From assembly GCF_010748935.1 (NCBI RefSeq), contig NZ_CP048796.1, positions 2,421,001 to 2,485,000 on the forward strand: DNA of 64,000 nt, given 5' to 3'. Origin of the DNA: Providencia vermicola. GTDB taxonomy: Bacteria > Pseudomonadota > Gammaproteobacteria > Enterobacterales > Enterobacteriaceae. Position 1 is the first letter of the stretch, and every line of letters begins with the position of its first letter. The notes beneath the pieces were generated by a model. The model was not told the DNA's origin. It did no database searches and was given only the letters and a program-made list of their open reading frames with translations. Positions 1-11,075 of the stretch are shown here, piece by piece. The position numbers were made by a program, and so were the translations under genes.

Positions 1-2120
1 GTTACTCTTATTATTTTGATTTCAACCACTTGACACTAGAATTGAATATTCCAAAACATTTTCTAGACAAAGATGAAAAGGAATTGAACTCACAAGATTC
101 ATGGAGTGATGGGATAACCTCCGCCTTTATCGATTATCACTTATTAGGAAGCCATAACTCAAGCAAATACATTGAAGATAATTTCAACTTGTCACTTATG
201 AATGGTTTTAATTATTTAGGGTGGCGACTAAGAAACCACTTTAATTATTCCTCACCACAAAGAGAATGGGAATATTATAATACAACATTATCTTACCCGA
301 TTAGAAATTTAAAAAGTCAATTAACACTTGGTGAATATTACCTAACTTCTTCATTTTTTATCCCCTTTTCATTCAAAGGATTTTCTCTCTCAAATGATGA
401 GTTAATGTATCCTGACTATGATGCTTATTACTCTCCGGTTTTGCAGGGGATTAACCATAGCCCTGCTCAAGTGACCGTAAAACAAAATAATATCATTATT
501 TTTAATGATTATTTACCTGCGGGGCCCTTTATGCTAAATAAACTCAAGCCACTTAGCCCTAAAGGCATTTTAGATGTGATTATTACTGAAAGTAATGGAA
601 CTATTCGGCAATATCAGTACCCGTTTTCCTCATCACTCGTCATGATTAAGCAAGGTCAGTTTCGGTATGCGATAAATAGTGGTTCAGTGAGCCATCAACA
701 CTCCACTTCATCACCTTATTTTCTCCATGGAGAAATGAAATATGGCCTTAATAATCATATTACTGTCTATGGCGGTTCTATTTTTTCACAACCGTTTAAA
801 TCTTTTCTACTCGGAAGTTCTTTTTCTATTGGTCGTTTCGGTAATATTAATATCAATTGGACACAAAACCAGAGTGTAAATAATAGTTCAAATAATTATC
901 AGCTAGAATATACCAAATTAATATCCTCTACAGGAACTAACATTACACTCGGTATTCATTGGATAAATAATCCTAAGTTACGTCTAATGACAGATATATT
1001 TGAAAAAGAAACCGCCACCACGCCTTCCCATCCTCAACAAGGATTAAAAATACATTTATCTCAAAGCTTAGGTTTTTTGGGGAATTTATTATTATCGGCA
1101 TCACAACAGCGAGTTATGCAAAATAATACCCAACAGTGGAGCTATAACATCAACTATTCTGGGAATTTAAACGAGTATCATTTTAATCTGAATTGCCAGT
1201 CGAATTACTTCATGACTGAACATAAACCAGAGTATGTATTTTCTGCATCAATGATTATTCCGATCAATGCTTGGTTGCCAAATACATATTTTAGTTATCA
1301 GGCACAACATTCACCAAACAACTATCAGAATCGACAAGCCACACTCACAGGCGCTATTCTTAATGATGATTTGATCTCCTATACACTTCAACATAACCAA
1401 TTTACTGAACGATGCTGTTCATCTTCGGGAAATCAATCAGAAACTCGCTTTTACACTCAATATCATCATAATAAGTTTTTTTTAAATGCTGGGTACGGCT
1501 ACAAACAAGATCATCAATTCCATTATGGTCTTCGTAGTTCAATTGTGGCTCATCCTTACGGTGTCACTTTCACACCGAGTCGTGGTGAAACCGCTGCTTT
1601 ACTTATCGTGCCTGACACTAAAGATGTTCGTTTAGATACGCATCTCAATGTACGCACCGATAGCAAAGGACATGCGATTATCAATCAACTACAACCTTAT
1701 CGACGTAATCACTTCGTCATTGATACCCTTACTTTGCCTTTAGATGCGGAAATTGAAACCAATTTTCAATCCACCTTACCCACTAAAGGTGCTTTGGTCG
1801 CCGTACACTTTCCTGTCAAACGTGGTAAACGCGTATTTTTTACTATTCAATTGGATGATGAAAAATTAGCGCCATTTGGTGCTATCGCGAGCCTAGTCAC
1901 CAAAGTCGGCGATAGCAGCCACAATGACGTTAATGTAGGTATTATCAATGATGTGGGGCAAGTATATTTAAGTGGATTAGAAACAAGAGGCACAATTAAA
2001 CTGAAATGGGGAGAACGCCAATCACAGCAATGTGAATTTCATTATCAATTATTAGCATCATATCAACAGCAAGGCTTTTATCATGTTCCGGTAGTTTGTC
2101 AACGCAAGGAAGCTTTATGA
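1..2120 (+). CDS. Fimbrial outer-membrane usher, 5' end cut off by the window
   Basis: Outer-membrane usher of a chaperone-usher fimbrial operon; the family forms a beta-barrel that receives chaperone-bound subunits and threads the growing pilus to the surface. The frame is open from base 3 with no start, so about 706 C-terminal residues are visible against the usual 800-850. Family landmarks are the plug/barrel stretch PAGPFMLNKLKP, the loop TFTPSRGETAALL, and a C-terminal domain with two cysteines (QQCEF and VVCQ). It overlaps the next gene by 4 bases (ATGA), which suggests translational coupling. The chaperone and pilin genes presumably lie upstream, outside the window. The usher call is secure; which fimbria it builds is unknown. 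Confidence 0.93.
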   Translation, partial: YSYYFDFNHLTLELNIPKHFLDKDEKELNSQDSWSDGITSAFIDYHLLGSHNSSKYIEDNFNLSLMNGFNYLGWRLRNHFNYSSPQREWEYYNTTLSYPIRNLKSQLTLGEYYLTSSFFIPFSFKGFSLSNDELMYPDYDAYYSPVLQGINHSPAQVTVKQNNIIIFNDYLPAGPFMLNKLKPLSPKGILDVIITESNGTIRQYQYPFSSSLVMIKQGQFRYAINSGSVSHQHSTSSPYFLHGEMKYGLNNHITVYGGSIFSQPFKSFLLGSSFSIGRFGNININWTQNQSVNNSSNNYQLEYTKLISSTGTNITLGIHWINNPKLRLMTDIFEKETATTPSHPQQGLKIHLSQSLGFLGNLLLSASQQRVMQNNTQQWSYNINYSGNLNEYHFNLNCQSNYFMTEHKPEYVFSASMIIPINAWLPNTYFSYQAQHSPNNYQNRQATLTGAILNDDLISYTLQHNQFTERCCSSSGNQSETRFYTQYHHNKFFLNAGYGYKQDHQFHYGLRSSIVAHPYGVTFTPSRGETAALLIVPDTKDVRLDTHLNVRTDSKGHAIINQLQPYRRNHFVIDTLTLPLDAEIETNFQSTLPTKGALVAVHFPVKRGKRVFFTIQLDDEKLAPFGAIASLVTKVGDSSHNDVNVGIINDVGQVYLSGLETRGTIKLKWGERQSQQCEFHYQLLASYQQQGFYHVPVVCQRKEAL

Positions 2121-3088
2121 TGACATTCATTTTTCGTTCGTTATGTTTCTACTACATTTTAATGGTTCATACTGCCCACGCATCTCAATGCCAATATGTT
2201 GCCAATTTTACACCACATCATACTATTTTATCTTTGGGTTCTATTATGGTGCCCCACCGGCTCGCTGTGGGTTCCGTTATTCGAGAACTCACTGTAAATG
2301 AAATCGATAACTACCCTATTATGGTCGAATGCTCTTCACCTGCCTATGCTCAGTGGGGAAATAGCTTATTCACACTTTCATCCGAACACGATAATACTCT
2401 TTATCAAACGAATATTGATGGTATTGGTCTTCGTTTTATCCCGTTAGAACAGACTTTTGGCCGAGATAGGCTCCCTTTAGTTAATCAATCTCCCTATTCA
2501 TGTCATACGAGTAACTATCGTTATCGTTACTGTGGTAGTGCGCTCAAAGGGATCCGTATTCAACTAATAAAAACAAAAAGTATCGTTGGCTCAGGAGAAT
2601 TAAGCACAGACCAGCTCATTGAAGCCTCTATCGGTAATTTGCCCGTGCAAAGTTATCGCTTTGTTAATACAAAAATTATGACCCCAAGCTGTGAATTCGT
2701 TGAAAAACATAAGCGAGTCAAAATGAATAAAGTTAAACAACGTCAATTTCAGGGCATTGGGAGTCACTCAACACCCGTACCTTTTTATTTAACTTTGAAC
2801 TGTAGCGGTAAAACGTCTGTTGGTATTATTCTTAGAGGCCGTTCTAGTCACTATGCTGATAATTCAGTGATTGCTTTAGATAAAAGACCAGACAGTGCCC
2901 AAGGAATTGGCCTGCGCATTCGCTTTCAAGGAGAAGCGCTGCCCCTCAATCAAATTTTTCATTTAGGTACCAGCTTTAACCGAGAGGCTTATGCTGTGTA
3001 TTTTGATGCTCAATATGTTCAAACTCAAGCATCTGTTCGTGCCGGAAAGGCCAATGCGACTGCAACATTACAGATTGTATACCCCTAA
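2117..3088 (+). CDS. Fimbrial tip-type subunit (putative adhesin), operon 1
   Basis: About 323 residues. I start at ATG 2117, which overlaps the usher stop and has GCAAGGA 6 bases upstream; a TTG at 2096 is also in frame. A signal peptide ends near HTAHA before SQC. The N-terminal half carries PVGSVIRE and TNIDGIGLRF, and the C-terminal half (from about residue 185) looks like a pilin domain with TPSCEF, LNCSG, SAQGIGLRIRF and a final aromatic-rich strand. The two-domain layout and last place in the operon fit a tip adhesin or minor tip subunit. It is clearly paralogous to the operon 2 protein at 15830-16837. The receptor is unknown. Confidence 0.8.
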   Translation: MMTFIFRSLCFYYILMVHTAHASQCQYVANFTPHHTILSLGSIMVPHRLAVGSVIRELTVNEIDNYPIMVECSSPAYAQWGNSLFTLSSEHDNTLYQTNIDGIGLRFIPLEQTFGRDRLPLVNQSPYSCHTSNYRYRYCGSALKGIRIQLIKTKSIVGSGELSTDQLIEASIGNLPVQSYRFVNTKIMTPSCEFVEKHKRVKMNKVKQRQFQGIGSHSTPVPFYLTLNCSGKTSVGIILRGRSSHYADNSVIALDKRPDSAQGIGLRIRFQGEALPLNQIFHLGTSFNREAYAVYFDAQYVQTQASVRAGKANATATLQIVYP

Positions 3089-3104
3089 ATTTTTTCACAT
3101 TAAA

Positions 3105-3142
3105 AGCCCCCACCATAAAAATGACGGGGGCTATCTGTTTTT
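3105..3142 (+). terminator. Rho-independent terminator after fimbrial operon 1
   Basis: Stem AGCCCCC (3105-3111) pairs with GGGGGCT (3126-3132) and is followed by a T-rich stretch. It lies 17 bases after the fimbrial stop and before the convergent hrpA stop. An A-run on the left side means it could also serve hrpA on the minus strand. Confidence 0.85.
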
Positions 3143-3163
3143 CGATTTAGTTACTCACTCAAT

Positions 3164-6100
3164 TCACAGTGATTGACTTAAATTCTCCATTGACTGAATG
3201 ATCCGTTTATCTGAAATTGGATATGGCGTTCCCAATTGCTGAGCAAATAAACTAATGCGTAGTTCTTCTATCATCCAGCGGATCTCTTGTACTTCTGGTA
3301 GGTTTTGCTGTATTGGCGTTAATTTGGCCTTCCACTGTTGCCACATAGTCGTCACATGCTCAATTTTACTCATTTGGGCGCGATCTCTATTCGGATCAAC
3401 CGCTAATTTTTCTAGTCGACGTTCAATACCATTTAAATAACGTAATACATCGGGAAGTCGCTTCCAACCATGCTCAGTAACAAAGCCTTTAAAGACTAAA
3501 TGCGACATTTGTCCTTTAATATCTGAAAGTGCCATCGCCATGGCAAAATCGACCCGTCCCTTCAAACGCTTATTAATCGCAAATACGGCGGTTAATATCT
3601 GTTCGACTTGTTTAGCTATTTGTACAACTGCATCATTGAGTTCTGCGCGCACAAAATCTTGCAGCTTACTAAACTCATTTTCGGTCCAAACTGGGCCACC
3701 ATATGTTGCAATCAGTTGGTCAACCCCACAAGCAATACAGTCATCGATTAACTCTAATACTTTCCCATATGGATTAAAATACAAGCCAAGCTTCGACTTA
3801 TTGGGAAGTTTTTCGTGTAAATATTTTATGGGGGATGGGATATTCAGTAGCAGTAACCGACGCACACCCGACCACATCGCTTGTTGTTGTTCAAACTCAG
3901 TTTCAAAAACACGGATCCCTACACTGCCCCTTTCATCCACTAAAGCAGGGTAAGCTTTTACGGAATAACCGCCTCGTTTTTGCTCGTAGCGTTGCGGTAG
4001 CTCCCCAAAACTCCAGATATGCAGGCCACTTTGCTCGATTCCATCATCAACGACTTCAGAAAGTGTTTCTTGAACCTTCGCTTTTAAACTCTTTTTCAGT
4101 GCATCAAGATCTTGACCTTCAGCGATCGTTTTGTTTTTCTCGCCAACCACACGGAATGTCATTTTTAAATGAACAGGTAATTGTTCTAACTGCCAAGCAT
4201 CACGTTCAACAGTAACCCCTGTCATTCGACGTAATTCGCGTTCTAACTTGTCGAGCAAACTCCCATCAGGCGTAGGAACGCGTTCTAAAAATGCCGCGGC
4301 ATAATTAGGAGCAGGAACAAAGTTACGACGTATTGGTTTAGGTAATGATTTGATCAACGCAATAATTAATTCCTGACGTAAACCGGGAACTTGCCAATCA
4401 AAACCGATGTTCTGTACTTGGTTTAAAATCGCTAATGGAATATGAACTGTCACTCCATCTGCATCAGTACCTGGCTCGAACTGATAACTGAGGCGAAATT
4501 TAAGTTCGCCTTGATGCCAGTAATTCGGGTAATCCAGTAATGAAACATGTGTCGCATCTTGTTTGATCAACATGTTTTTCTCAAAATTCAGTAAATCTGG
4601 TTGCTGTTTAGAAGCAACTTTCCACCACTTATCAAAGTGACGAGCAGATATCACATCATTTGGGATGCGTTGGTCATAAAATGCAAATAAGGTTTCATCA
4701 TCAACCAATATGTCACGGCGTCGAGATTTATGTTCTAAATCCTCGACTTCTGCCAATAACTTACGGTTTTCTCTAAAAAACACATGGCGTGTCCCCCAAT
4801 CGCCTTCAACCAGTGCGTGTCGAATAAACAATTCTCGGCATAATAATGGGTCGATTTTGCCATAATTCACTTGGCGAGCAGCGACAATTGGTAAGCCATA
4901 CAAAGTCACCTTTTCCGATGCCATAACGGCACCTTGTGACTTAGACCAATGAGGCTCACTGTAATGATATTTAACAAGGTGTTCAGCTAACGGTTCAATC
5001 CATTCAGGTTCAATCGCCGCAGCCACTCGACCCCATAATTTAGAGGTTTCAACCAATTCGGCGACCATCGTCCATTTAGGGGGTTTTTTAAATAATCCAG
5101 AGCCAGGAAAGAGGGTAAACCGTGCATTTCTTGCGCCCGTAAACTCGGTTTTTTCTACATCTTTTTGACCAATATGAGATAACAGTCCAGAAAGTAATGC
5201 CGTATGAATTCCGCGATAGTCTGCTGCAACGCTATTGATAGGAAAACCCTGTTCTTTGACGACTTGTCGCAGTTGAGTGTAAAGATCTTGCCATTCACGA
5301 ATACGTAAATAATTCAAGAAATCTTGGCGGCACATTTTTCTAAATTGTGAATTTGATAAGGTTTTTTGCTGCTCTTTTAGATAATCCCATAAATTAAGGA
5401 AGGCTAAAAAATCAGATTGCTTATCATGGAAACGGCGATGTTTTTCATCAGAAGCTTGCTGCTTATCTAATGGGCGTTCGCGAGGATCTTGAATCGACAA
5501 TGCTGAAACAATCACCATTGCTTCTCGAACAGCGCCTTGTTTACGAGCCTCAATCACCATTCTCGCTAAACGAGGATCAACGGGTAATTGCGCTAACTGC
5601 CGACCAATATCCGTCAGTGTATAGCCTCGTTCTGTTTGTTGATGCTCTTTAATAGCGCCAAGTTCTTCTAATAATTTAACGCCATCCTGAATATTACGTT
5701 TGTCAGGGGGCTCAACAAATGGAAATGCGCTAATATCCCCCAAACCAATTGAGGTCATTTGTAAAATAACCGAAGCTAAATTAGTCCGTAAAATTTCAGG
5801 GTCAGTAAATTCTGGTCGACTCAAAAAGTCTTCTTCAGAATATAAGCGAATACAAATACCATCCGATACACGACCACAACGACCTTTACGTTGATTCGCT
5901 GAAGCTTGAGAAATTGGCTCAACAGGTAAACGCTGTACTTTTGTTCTATAACTGTAACGACTTATCCGTGCATAACCGGTATCAATAACATATTTAATAC
6001 CTGGAACTGTTAAAGATGTTTCGGCAACATTGGTCGCTAATATAATTCGCCGCCCACCATGTGGATGGAATATACGATTTTGCTCACTATTGGATAACCT

Positions 6101-7063
6101 TGCGAACAAAGGCAAAATCTCTGTATGGCGTAACTGTAGTTTTGACAACGCATCGGCCGTATCACGGATCTCACGTTCGCCACTCATAAAGATCAAGATA
6201 TCCCCTGAACTTTCCTGCCCCAGTTCATTTACCGCATCTATAATTCCATCAAGTTGATCTCGGTCACTATCATTGTCATTCCCTATGATAGGTCGGTAAC
6301 GGACTTCAACTGGATAGGTTCTACCTGAGACCTCAATAATAGGTGCCTGATTGAAGTGACGTGAAAAACGTTCAGGATCAATAGTTGCAGAAGTGATAAT
6401 GACTTTGAGGTCGGGACGTTTTGGCAATAATTGGCGAAGGTAACCTAAAATAAAATCAATATTTAAGCTGCGTTCGTGAGCTTCATCGATAATGATCGTA
6501 TCATATTGTAGTAATAGCTTATCGTTCTGTAATTCTGCGAGTAAAATACCATCAGTCATTAATTTAACTTGAGTATTATCACCGACTTGGTCACTAAAAC
6601 GAACTTTATAACCTACCGTTGTGCCGATTTCACTCTCTAATTCTTGTGCTAAACGTGTTGCTACCGCTCGTGCTGCTAAACGTCTAGGCTGAGTATGACC
6701 GATAAACCCTAACACACCTCGCCCCAACTCTAGACAAATTTTGGGGATCTGCGTGGTTTTACCTGAGCCTGTTTCACCTGCGATAATAACCACTTGATGC
6801 TGTTTTATCGCATCATAAATCTGTTGTTTTTTCTGGCTAACCGGTAAATTTTCTGGATATACGATCTTTGGTGGATTGAGCTGCTTATTCGCAATTTTTT
6901 GTTTAGCAACGTCAATATCCGCTTTTATCGCCTCGAGTACCGCCATTCGTGACTTATCATCACGAATCTTGGCGATACCATGAAGACGCTTTTTTAGTAA
7001 CCATTGGTCACGTAATGAAGTTTGTCCAATATCAGCTTCGAGAGCTGTCAGCATGGATGTCAC
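3164..7063 (-). CDS. hrpA: ATP-dependent RNA helicase HrpA (DEAH box)
   Basis: Large DEAH-box helicase of about 1299 residues, the normal enterobacterial length (E. coli about 1300). HrpA is linked to ribosome and mRNA handling. Walker A GETGSGKT is near residues 96-103, DEAH near 193-196 and SATIDPERF near 225. The later helicase motif RKGRCGR and the long C-terminal HrpA extension are present. I choose GTG 7063 as start: AAGGA lies 8 bases upstream, and the protein then lines up with the remembered E. coli N-terminus. The frame is open to 7138, but the extra 25 residues have no such support. It is divergent from azoR and convergent with fimbrial operon 1. Confidence 0.95.
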   Translation of the reverse strand: MTSMLTALEADIGQTSLRDQWLLKKRLHGIAKIRDDKSRMAVLEAIKADIDVAKQKIANKQLNPPKIVYPENLPVSQKKQQIYDAIKQHQVVIIAGETGSGKTTQIPKICLELGRGVLGFIGHTQPRRLAARAVATRLAQELESEIGTTVGYKVRFSDQVGDNTQVKLMTDGILLAELQNDKLLLQYDTIIIDEAHERSLNIDFILGYLRQLLPKRPDLKVIITSATIDPERFSRHFNQAPIIEVSGRTYPVEVRYRPIIGNDNDSDRDQLDGIIDAVNELGQESSGDILIFMSGEREIRDTADALSKLQLRHTEILPLFARLSNSEQNRIFHPHGGRRIILATNVAETSLTVPGIKYVIDTGYARISRYSYRTKVQRLPVEPISQASANQRKGRCGRVSDGICIRLYSEEDFLSRPEFTDPEILRTNLASVILQMTSIGLGDISAFPFVEPPDKRNIQDGVKLLEELGAIKEHQQTERGYTLTDIGRQLAQLPVDPRLARMVIEARKQGAVREAMVIVSALSIQDPRERPLDKQQASDEKHRRFHDKQSDFLAFLNLWDYLKEQQKTLSNSQFRKMCRQDFLNYLRIREWQDLYTQLRQVVKEQGFPINSVAADYRGIHTALLSGLLSHIGQKDVEKTEFTGARNARFTLFPGSGLFKKPPKWTMVAELVETSKLWGRVAAAIEPEWIEPLAEHLVKYHYSEPHWSKSQGAVMASEKVTLYGLPIVAARQVNYGKIDPLLCRELFIRHALVEGDWGTRHVFFRENRKLLAEVEDLEHKSRRRDILVDDETLFAFYDQRIPNDVISARHFDKWWKVASKQQPDLLNFEKNMLIKQDATHVSLLDYPNYWHQGELKFRLSYQFEPGTDADGVTVHIPLAILNQVQNIGFDWQVPGLRQELIIALIKSLPKPIRRNFVPAPNYAAAFLERVPTPDGSLLDKLERELRRMTGVTVERDAWQLEQLPVHLKMTFRVVGEKNKTIAEGQDLDALKKSLKAKVQETLSEVVDDGIEQSGLHIWSFGELPQRYEQKRGGYSVKAYPALVDERGSVGIRVFETEFEQQQAMWSGVRRLLLLNIPSPIKYLHEKLPNKSKLGLYFNPYGKVLELIDDCIACGVDQLIATYGGPVWTENEFSKLQDFVRAELNDAVVQIAKQVEQILTAVFAINKRLKGRVDFAMAMALSDIKGQMSHLVFKGFVTEHGWKRLPDVLRYLNGIERRLEKLAVDPNRDRAQMSKIEHVTTMWQQWKAKLTPIQQNLPEVQEIRWMIEELRISLFAQQLGTPYPISDKRIIQSMENLSQSL

Positions 7064-7275
7064 TTTGTCAGTCCTTATAATTTTGTTTATGCATAACCTA
7101 AAATAGACACGCTCAAACGGCAACAAAACTGAGGCCATTTTTTGTTAATGTTTAGCGCTCAGTTATCAACAGTTTTTTTGACATACTTTATCTGATTTTC
7201 TTTCTTTTAAAGGTCATCTATATCTGTATGATAATTAATGAAGTAATTTCAATGCATTCTATGTTCTAAGGTTAA

Positions 7276-7878
<603 letters not shown>

Positions 7879-7905
7879 CCTTATCGCACTCGATGTGTAT
7901 CAAAA

Positions 7906-7946
7906 TAGTATGCGTACAACGTTTATTTTGCGCATACTACTTTTTC
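7906..7946 (+). terminator. azoR terminator overlapping the ydbL 3' end
   Basis: Stem TAGTATGCG (7906-7914) with CGCATACTA (7931-7939), then CTTTTTCTT. The ydbL stop codon (7937-7939) is inside the right arm, so the two convergent genes share this DNA. Confidence 0.8.
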
Positions 7947-8263
7947 TTTAGCCATTGACCGTTAATACCACGAACATACTCTCCACTATCTGCACGCTCT
8001 ACTAGCTTTTGCCCTGCAATTTTACCGACATCCCGTGTTTGTAAGTTATTTTTCTTAGCTATCTCACTGTATTTAATTTCTCGTTCATGGTTTATTTGAG
8101 CAACCAATTTATCTGCTGTCGCATTATTCGTATCAACGACCGCTAAATAGCCCGATAATGTCTCACCCACTAACCCTTGTTTTTTAGCTTGCTCAACAGT
8201 TAATGCCACGGCTGAAAAAACAAACACACAAGAGAGTATCAACGCTGGGAAAATGGCTTTCAT
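7937..8263 (-). CDS. ydbL: YdbL, DUF1318 periplasmic protein
   Basis: Protein of 108 residues, the same length as E. coli YdbL, with a signal peptide (hydrophobic stretch ending near SAVALT). The conserved C-terminal part reads AGQKLVERADSGEYVRGINGQW. In E. coli it works with YdbH and YnbE, apparently helping assemble their envelope-spanning lipid-transport bridge. The start has a strong GGAGG 4 bases upstream and overlaps the ynbE stop by 4 bases (ATGA). It is the last gene of the ydbH-ynbE-ydbL operon. Confidence 0.93.
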   Translation of the reverse strand: MKAIFPALILSCVFVFSAVALTVEQAKKQGLVGETLSGYLAVVDTNNATADKLVAQINHEREIKYSEIAKKNNLQTRDVGKIAGQKLVERADSGEYVRGINGQWLKKK

Positions 8264-8466
8264 TTCGCCTCCACCTTACCAAAAAGGTCACTATTTTCTT
8301 TGAGTAAGTCTTCAACTTGCCTATCTGCTTTGATTTGTATCTCGTGCTCTATTTTTACATTCATATTGATATTAATGGGTTTATCTGGTGTAGCAACTTC
8401 AACCCTCAAACACCCTGTTAGCATCATTAACATTAATGTGAATAGACTTGCGCTTATTATTTTCAC
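8260..8466 (-). CDS. ynbE: YnbE small outer-membrane lipoprotein
   Basis: Small lipoprotein of 68 residues. The lipobox is LTGC after about 18 residues, followed by the conserved core INMNVKIEHEIQIKAD. The start is GTG 8466 with AAGGA 6 bases upstream. In E. coli YnbE is the outer-membrane partner that stacks onto YdbH. It sits 17 bases after ydbH and overlaps ydbL by 4 bases, so the three are one transcript. Confidence 0.93.
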   Translation of the reverse strand: MKIISASLFTLMLMMLTGCLRVEVATPDKPININMNVKIEHEIQIKADRQVEDLLKENSDLFGKVEAK

Positions 8467-8483
8467 AGTGAGTCCTTATTCCT

Positions 8484-11075
8484 TTAGAGATTTTTTTCTA
8501 ACCACTCTTCTAAATTACTGCCGAAACGTAGGCTACGCCACAATTGAAAAATGTTCTCTTCATGTGTGTAGTTTAAGTGAACTTCTCTTTTTTTCGCCTC
8601 TTGAGAGTTAAAACCTTGAATAATGGTTTTCATCGTTAAGAGGCCTAAATTAGTAATATTGACATCTGTTCGGCTGCGAGAAATTTCTAAATACTGTAAC
8701 CATCCTATCGCTGAACCCGCTGAAATATTATCGGCTTTTATCGATTCAACAAATTGTGTATCAAGACGCAATGCTAATGGGCCACTGTTTTCCAACCAAC
8801 CATTTTTAACAATCCACTCAGGATTATTAAGATAAAAAGGTAATTCACCATTCACCTTACCTGAAGCGGCAAACTGAGTGACTTTCAGTATGGTGAATAA
8901 TCGACTCAATTCAATTTGGTGTAGTCTGATTGTTGCTGGTTGCTTTTGTGGCCAACGCAATAAATCAAGATGCACCTCACCACCTAATAGATTAAATCCA
9001 ACATTGCTGAGTTTTAAAGGTAAAGCGTCTGTAGGTGGATAAGTTCCTGATAAATCGGCTCGAATATCAGTCAGTTCGAATAGATTATTTAATTGTTTTA
9101 TACGCAATTTGACTGCTGATTTCTCACCTAATGTCCAAGTGCTGTTTTCCAATTTCCAGGGTAAAACAAAGTTTAACCCACTAATCTCACCATCTTTGAG
9201 CCACAAGCCTGTGTTTTCTACGCGCCAGTGCCCACCAGCAACAAAGCCTGTTGTTAAGCCAATAGAAAATGCCGCTTGTGAAAAGAGTTTCCCTTCTCGC
9301 AATGTCATTCCAAGATCATTTGGGATTAACGTTTGAAATGCACTCACAGATTGTTCAGGCCAACGCGCTCGACCTCTAAAACGTTCACCATCCCAACGGC
9401 TAAAGATAACAATTGGCCCAACGTCTTTGGTACTCAGGTCCGCTTTTAATTGAAAATCAGCGGGTGATTTACCTGCAATGGCGGCATTTACCGTGATTTT
9501 AGGTAAATAACTCGCTGCACCAAATTGCATCCGATCACTTGTCAGCTGCAATTGCCCTTGCAAATTTTCTTTATTTGCATCACGCTGCCATAACAGCGGC
9601 TTGGTTAATATAAGACGTGTTGCAGTCATGGAAAGCAAGCCATACCTTATCTGATCAAAGCCCGTATTTAAGGTATTTAAGGTAATTAACGTATCCTGCC
9701 AACTGCCTTGGCCTTTAATATCCCAACGTGCTGCCAATGCTGGTAATTGTGCATTTCCCCAATAGTTCCAAAACCATTTGCCTTTATCGACCGTAAACTT
9801 ATTCGCCTGACCATCAAGATGGATGGCAAAATTTCCCCAATATTGCTCTTTGACTTTTAAAATAGCTTGTAATCTGCCGGAAATCCCCTCAGCACTTAAT
9901 GAAGTCCCTGCTAGCGGCAAACGAGCTTCTTGCAATAACAATGTAGGTGAAACTCGGCCATAAGCTCTTAACAACGAGCCTGGAAGAAATGACATTGATG
10001 GGGAGACTAATTGCCCTGAGATACGTGATGGTAAATGAATATCCAGCACCATATCGTTATATTTTAATTGGCCATTAAGATTAAAATGAATATCTGCATC
10101 TAATAGGTTAATTTTATTTTCAGGTAAACTGAGCACTAAGTTAGCTTTACCTTTTTGCGCCTCGGTCATCATATTCATTCGGCCACTGATCACCATCTCA
10201 TTTAGGCCCAACTGCCAATTGGCGACTTGTAATGAAATAGCGCCATGAAATGGAATACCACTTTCTTCCCACTGCCAACGGCCTTCCGTTATATTAATAA
10301 CCTGAGGAGCAACTCTCCAAGGCAAATGGGTAATTTCTTGCCCTGTCTGTTTATCAAACACAGAAAACGTTCCTTGTGCGCCTTCCCATTGAAGCCTGGC
10401 ATACAGCTGTTTTTGTGGTTGAGATAAGGTAAATTCCGTTGCTAAGCTGCCTTTAGCAGGAAGGTCTTCAGTGGTTAACGGTAAATTTAACTCGCCATTT
10501 AAATCGATACGCTGTTCTTGGTCGGGTAATTGGATTGAGAATTGCTCAACGACTAATTGACTATCTGAGGTGATATAAGTAGATAACAATAACTTATCGC
10601 CTCGGAGGTTTAATGCTAACGGTTTTTCTCCGTTACGGTGTAACCAAATACTCGCTTGGTATTCTTCCCATGGCGATATTTTTGCCTTTTCGATGACTAC
10701 CGAAAAATCGGGTAAACTCTCCAACAGCGCAACAATTTCGATGGGGGAGTCATCCTTTTTTGCCGTTGTTGTGGGTAGCTGGCTTAAACACTGATTATCT
10801 TCAGTCAATTCATTCATTGTTAAATGCAATGGAAAAATAGAAAAACGGCTCTCTTTAGCATCAAACCACAAACAGTCCCCTGCTTTCAATTGTAGAGTAT
10901 TTATCAATAATTGATCGTCTTGAAATACGGGCTGACTTAATGAAAAAGTCACATTTTCAGGTAGATAGGCTTTTGCAACAATAGGAAGCCAGCGGGTGAT
11001 AGTCACCCATAAAATAGATAAGAACAAAAAGCAGCCTATAACGCTTACTAGTAGTATTTTAAGAGCCCTTTTCAT
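8484..11075 (-). CDS. ydbH: YdbH, AsmA-like inner-membrane-anchored lipid transport protein
   Basis: Protein of about 863 residues with one N-terminal transmembrane helix (residues 5-25) and a long beta-rich periplasmic body, as in AsmA-like YdbH. E. coli YdbH, YhdP and TamB are partly redundant carriers of phospholipid to the outer membrane. ATG 11075 is preferred, with AGGA 9 bases upstream; a TTG three bases earlier is also in frame. It is first in the operon with ynbE and ydbL, and divergent from ldhA. Confidence 0.92.
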   Translation of the reverse strand: MKRALKILLVSVIGCFLFLSILWVTITRWLPIVAKAYLPENVTFSLSQPVFQDDQLLINTLQLKAGDCLWFDAKESRFSIFPLHLTMNELTEDNQCLSQLPTTTAKKDDSPIEIVALLESLPDFSVVIEKAKISPWEEYQASIWLHRNGEKPLALNLRGDKLLLSTYITSDSQLVVEQFSIQLPDQEQRIDLNGELNLPLTTEDLPAKGSLATEFTLSQPQKQLYARLQWEGAQGTFSVFDKQTGQEITHLPWRVAPQVINITEGRWQWEESGIPFHGAISLQVANWQLGLNEMVISGRMNMMTEAQKGKANLVLSLPENKINLLDADIHFNLNGQLKYNDMVLDIHLPSRISGQLVSPSMSFLPGSLLRAYGRVSPTLLLQEARLPLAGTSLSAEGISGRLQAILKVKEQYWGNFAIHLDGQANKFTVDKGKWFWNYWGNAQLPALAARWDIKGQGSWQDTLITLNTLNTGFDQIRYGLLSMTATRLILTKPLLWQRDANKENLQGQLQLTSDRMQFGAASYLPKITVNAAIAGKSPADFQLKADLSTKDVGPIVIFSRWDGERFRGRARWPEQSVSAFQTLIPNDLGMTLREGKLFSQAAFSIGLTTGFVAGGHWRVENTGLWLKDGEISGLNFVLPWKLENSTWTLGEKSAVKLRIKQLNNLFELTDIRADLSGTYPPTDALPLKLSNVGFNLLGGEVHLDLLRWPQKQPATIRLHQIELSRLFTILKVTQFAASGKVNGELPFYLNNPEWIVKNGWLENSGPLALRLDTQFVESIKADNISAGSAIGWLQYLEISRSRTDVNITNLGLLTMKTIIQGFNSQEAKKREVHLNYTHEENIFQLWRSLRFGSNLEEWLEKNL

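Noticed and set aside
3540-4215. Plus-strand frames of 126-137 codons opposite hrpA
   Set aside because: They are antisense to a well-conserved helicase and show no protein-like pattern.
7054-7138. Longer hrpA N-terminus
   Set aside because: The GTG at 7063 has a properly spaced ribosome binding site and matches the known protein; the extra residues are not family-like.
9109-9336. Plus-strand frame inside ydbH
   Set aside because: Antisense shadow of a conserved coding region.
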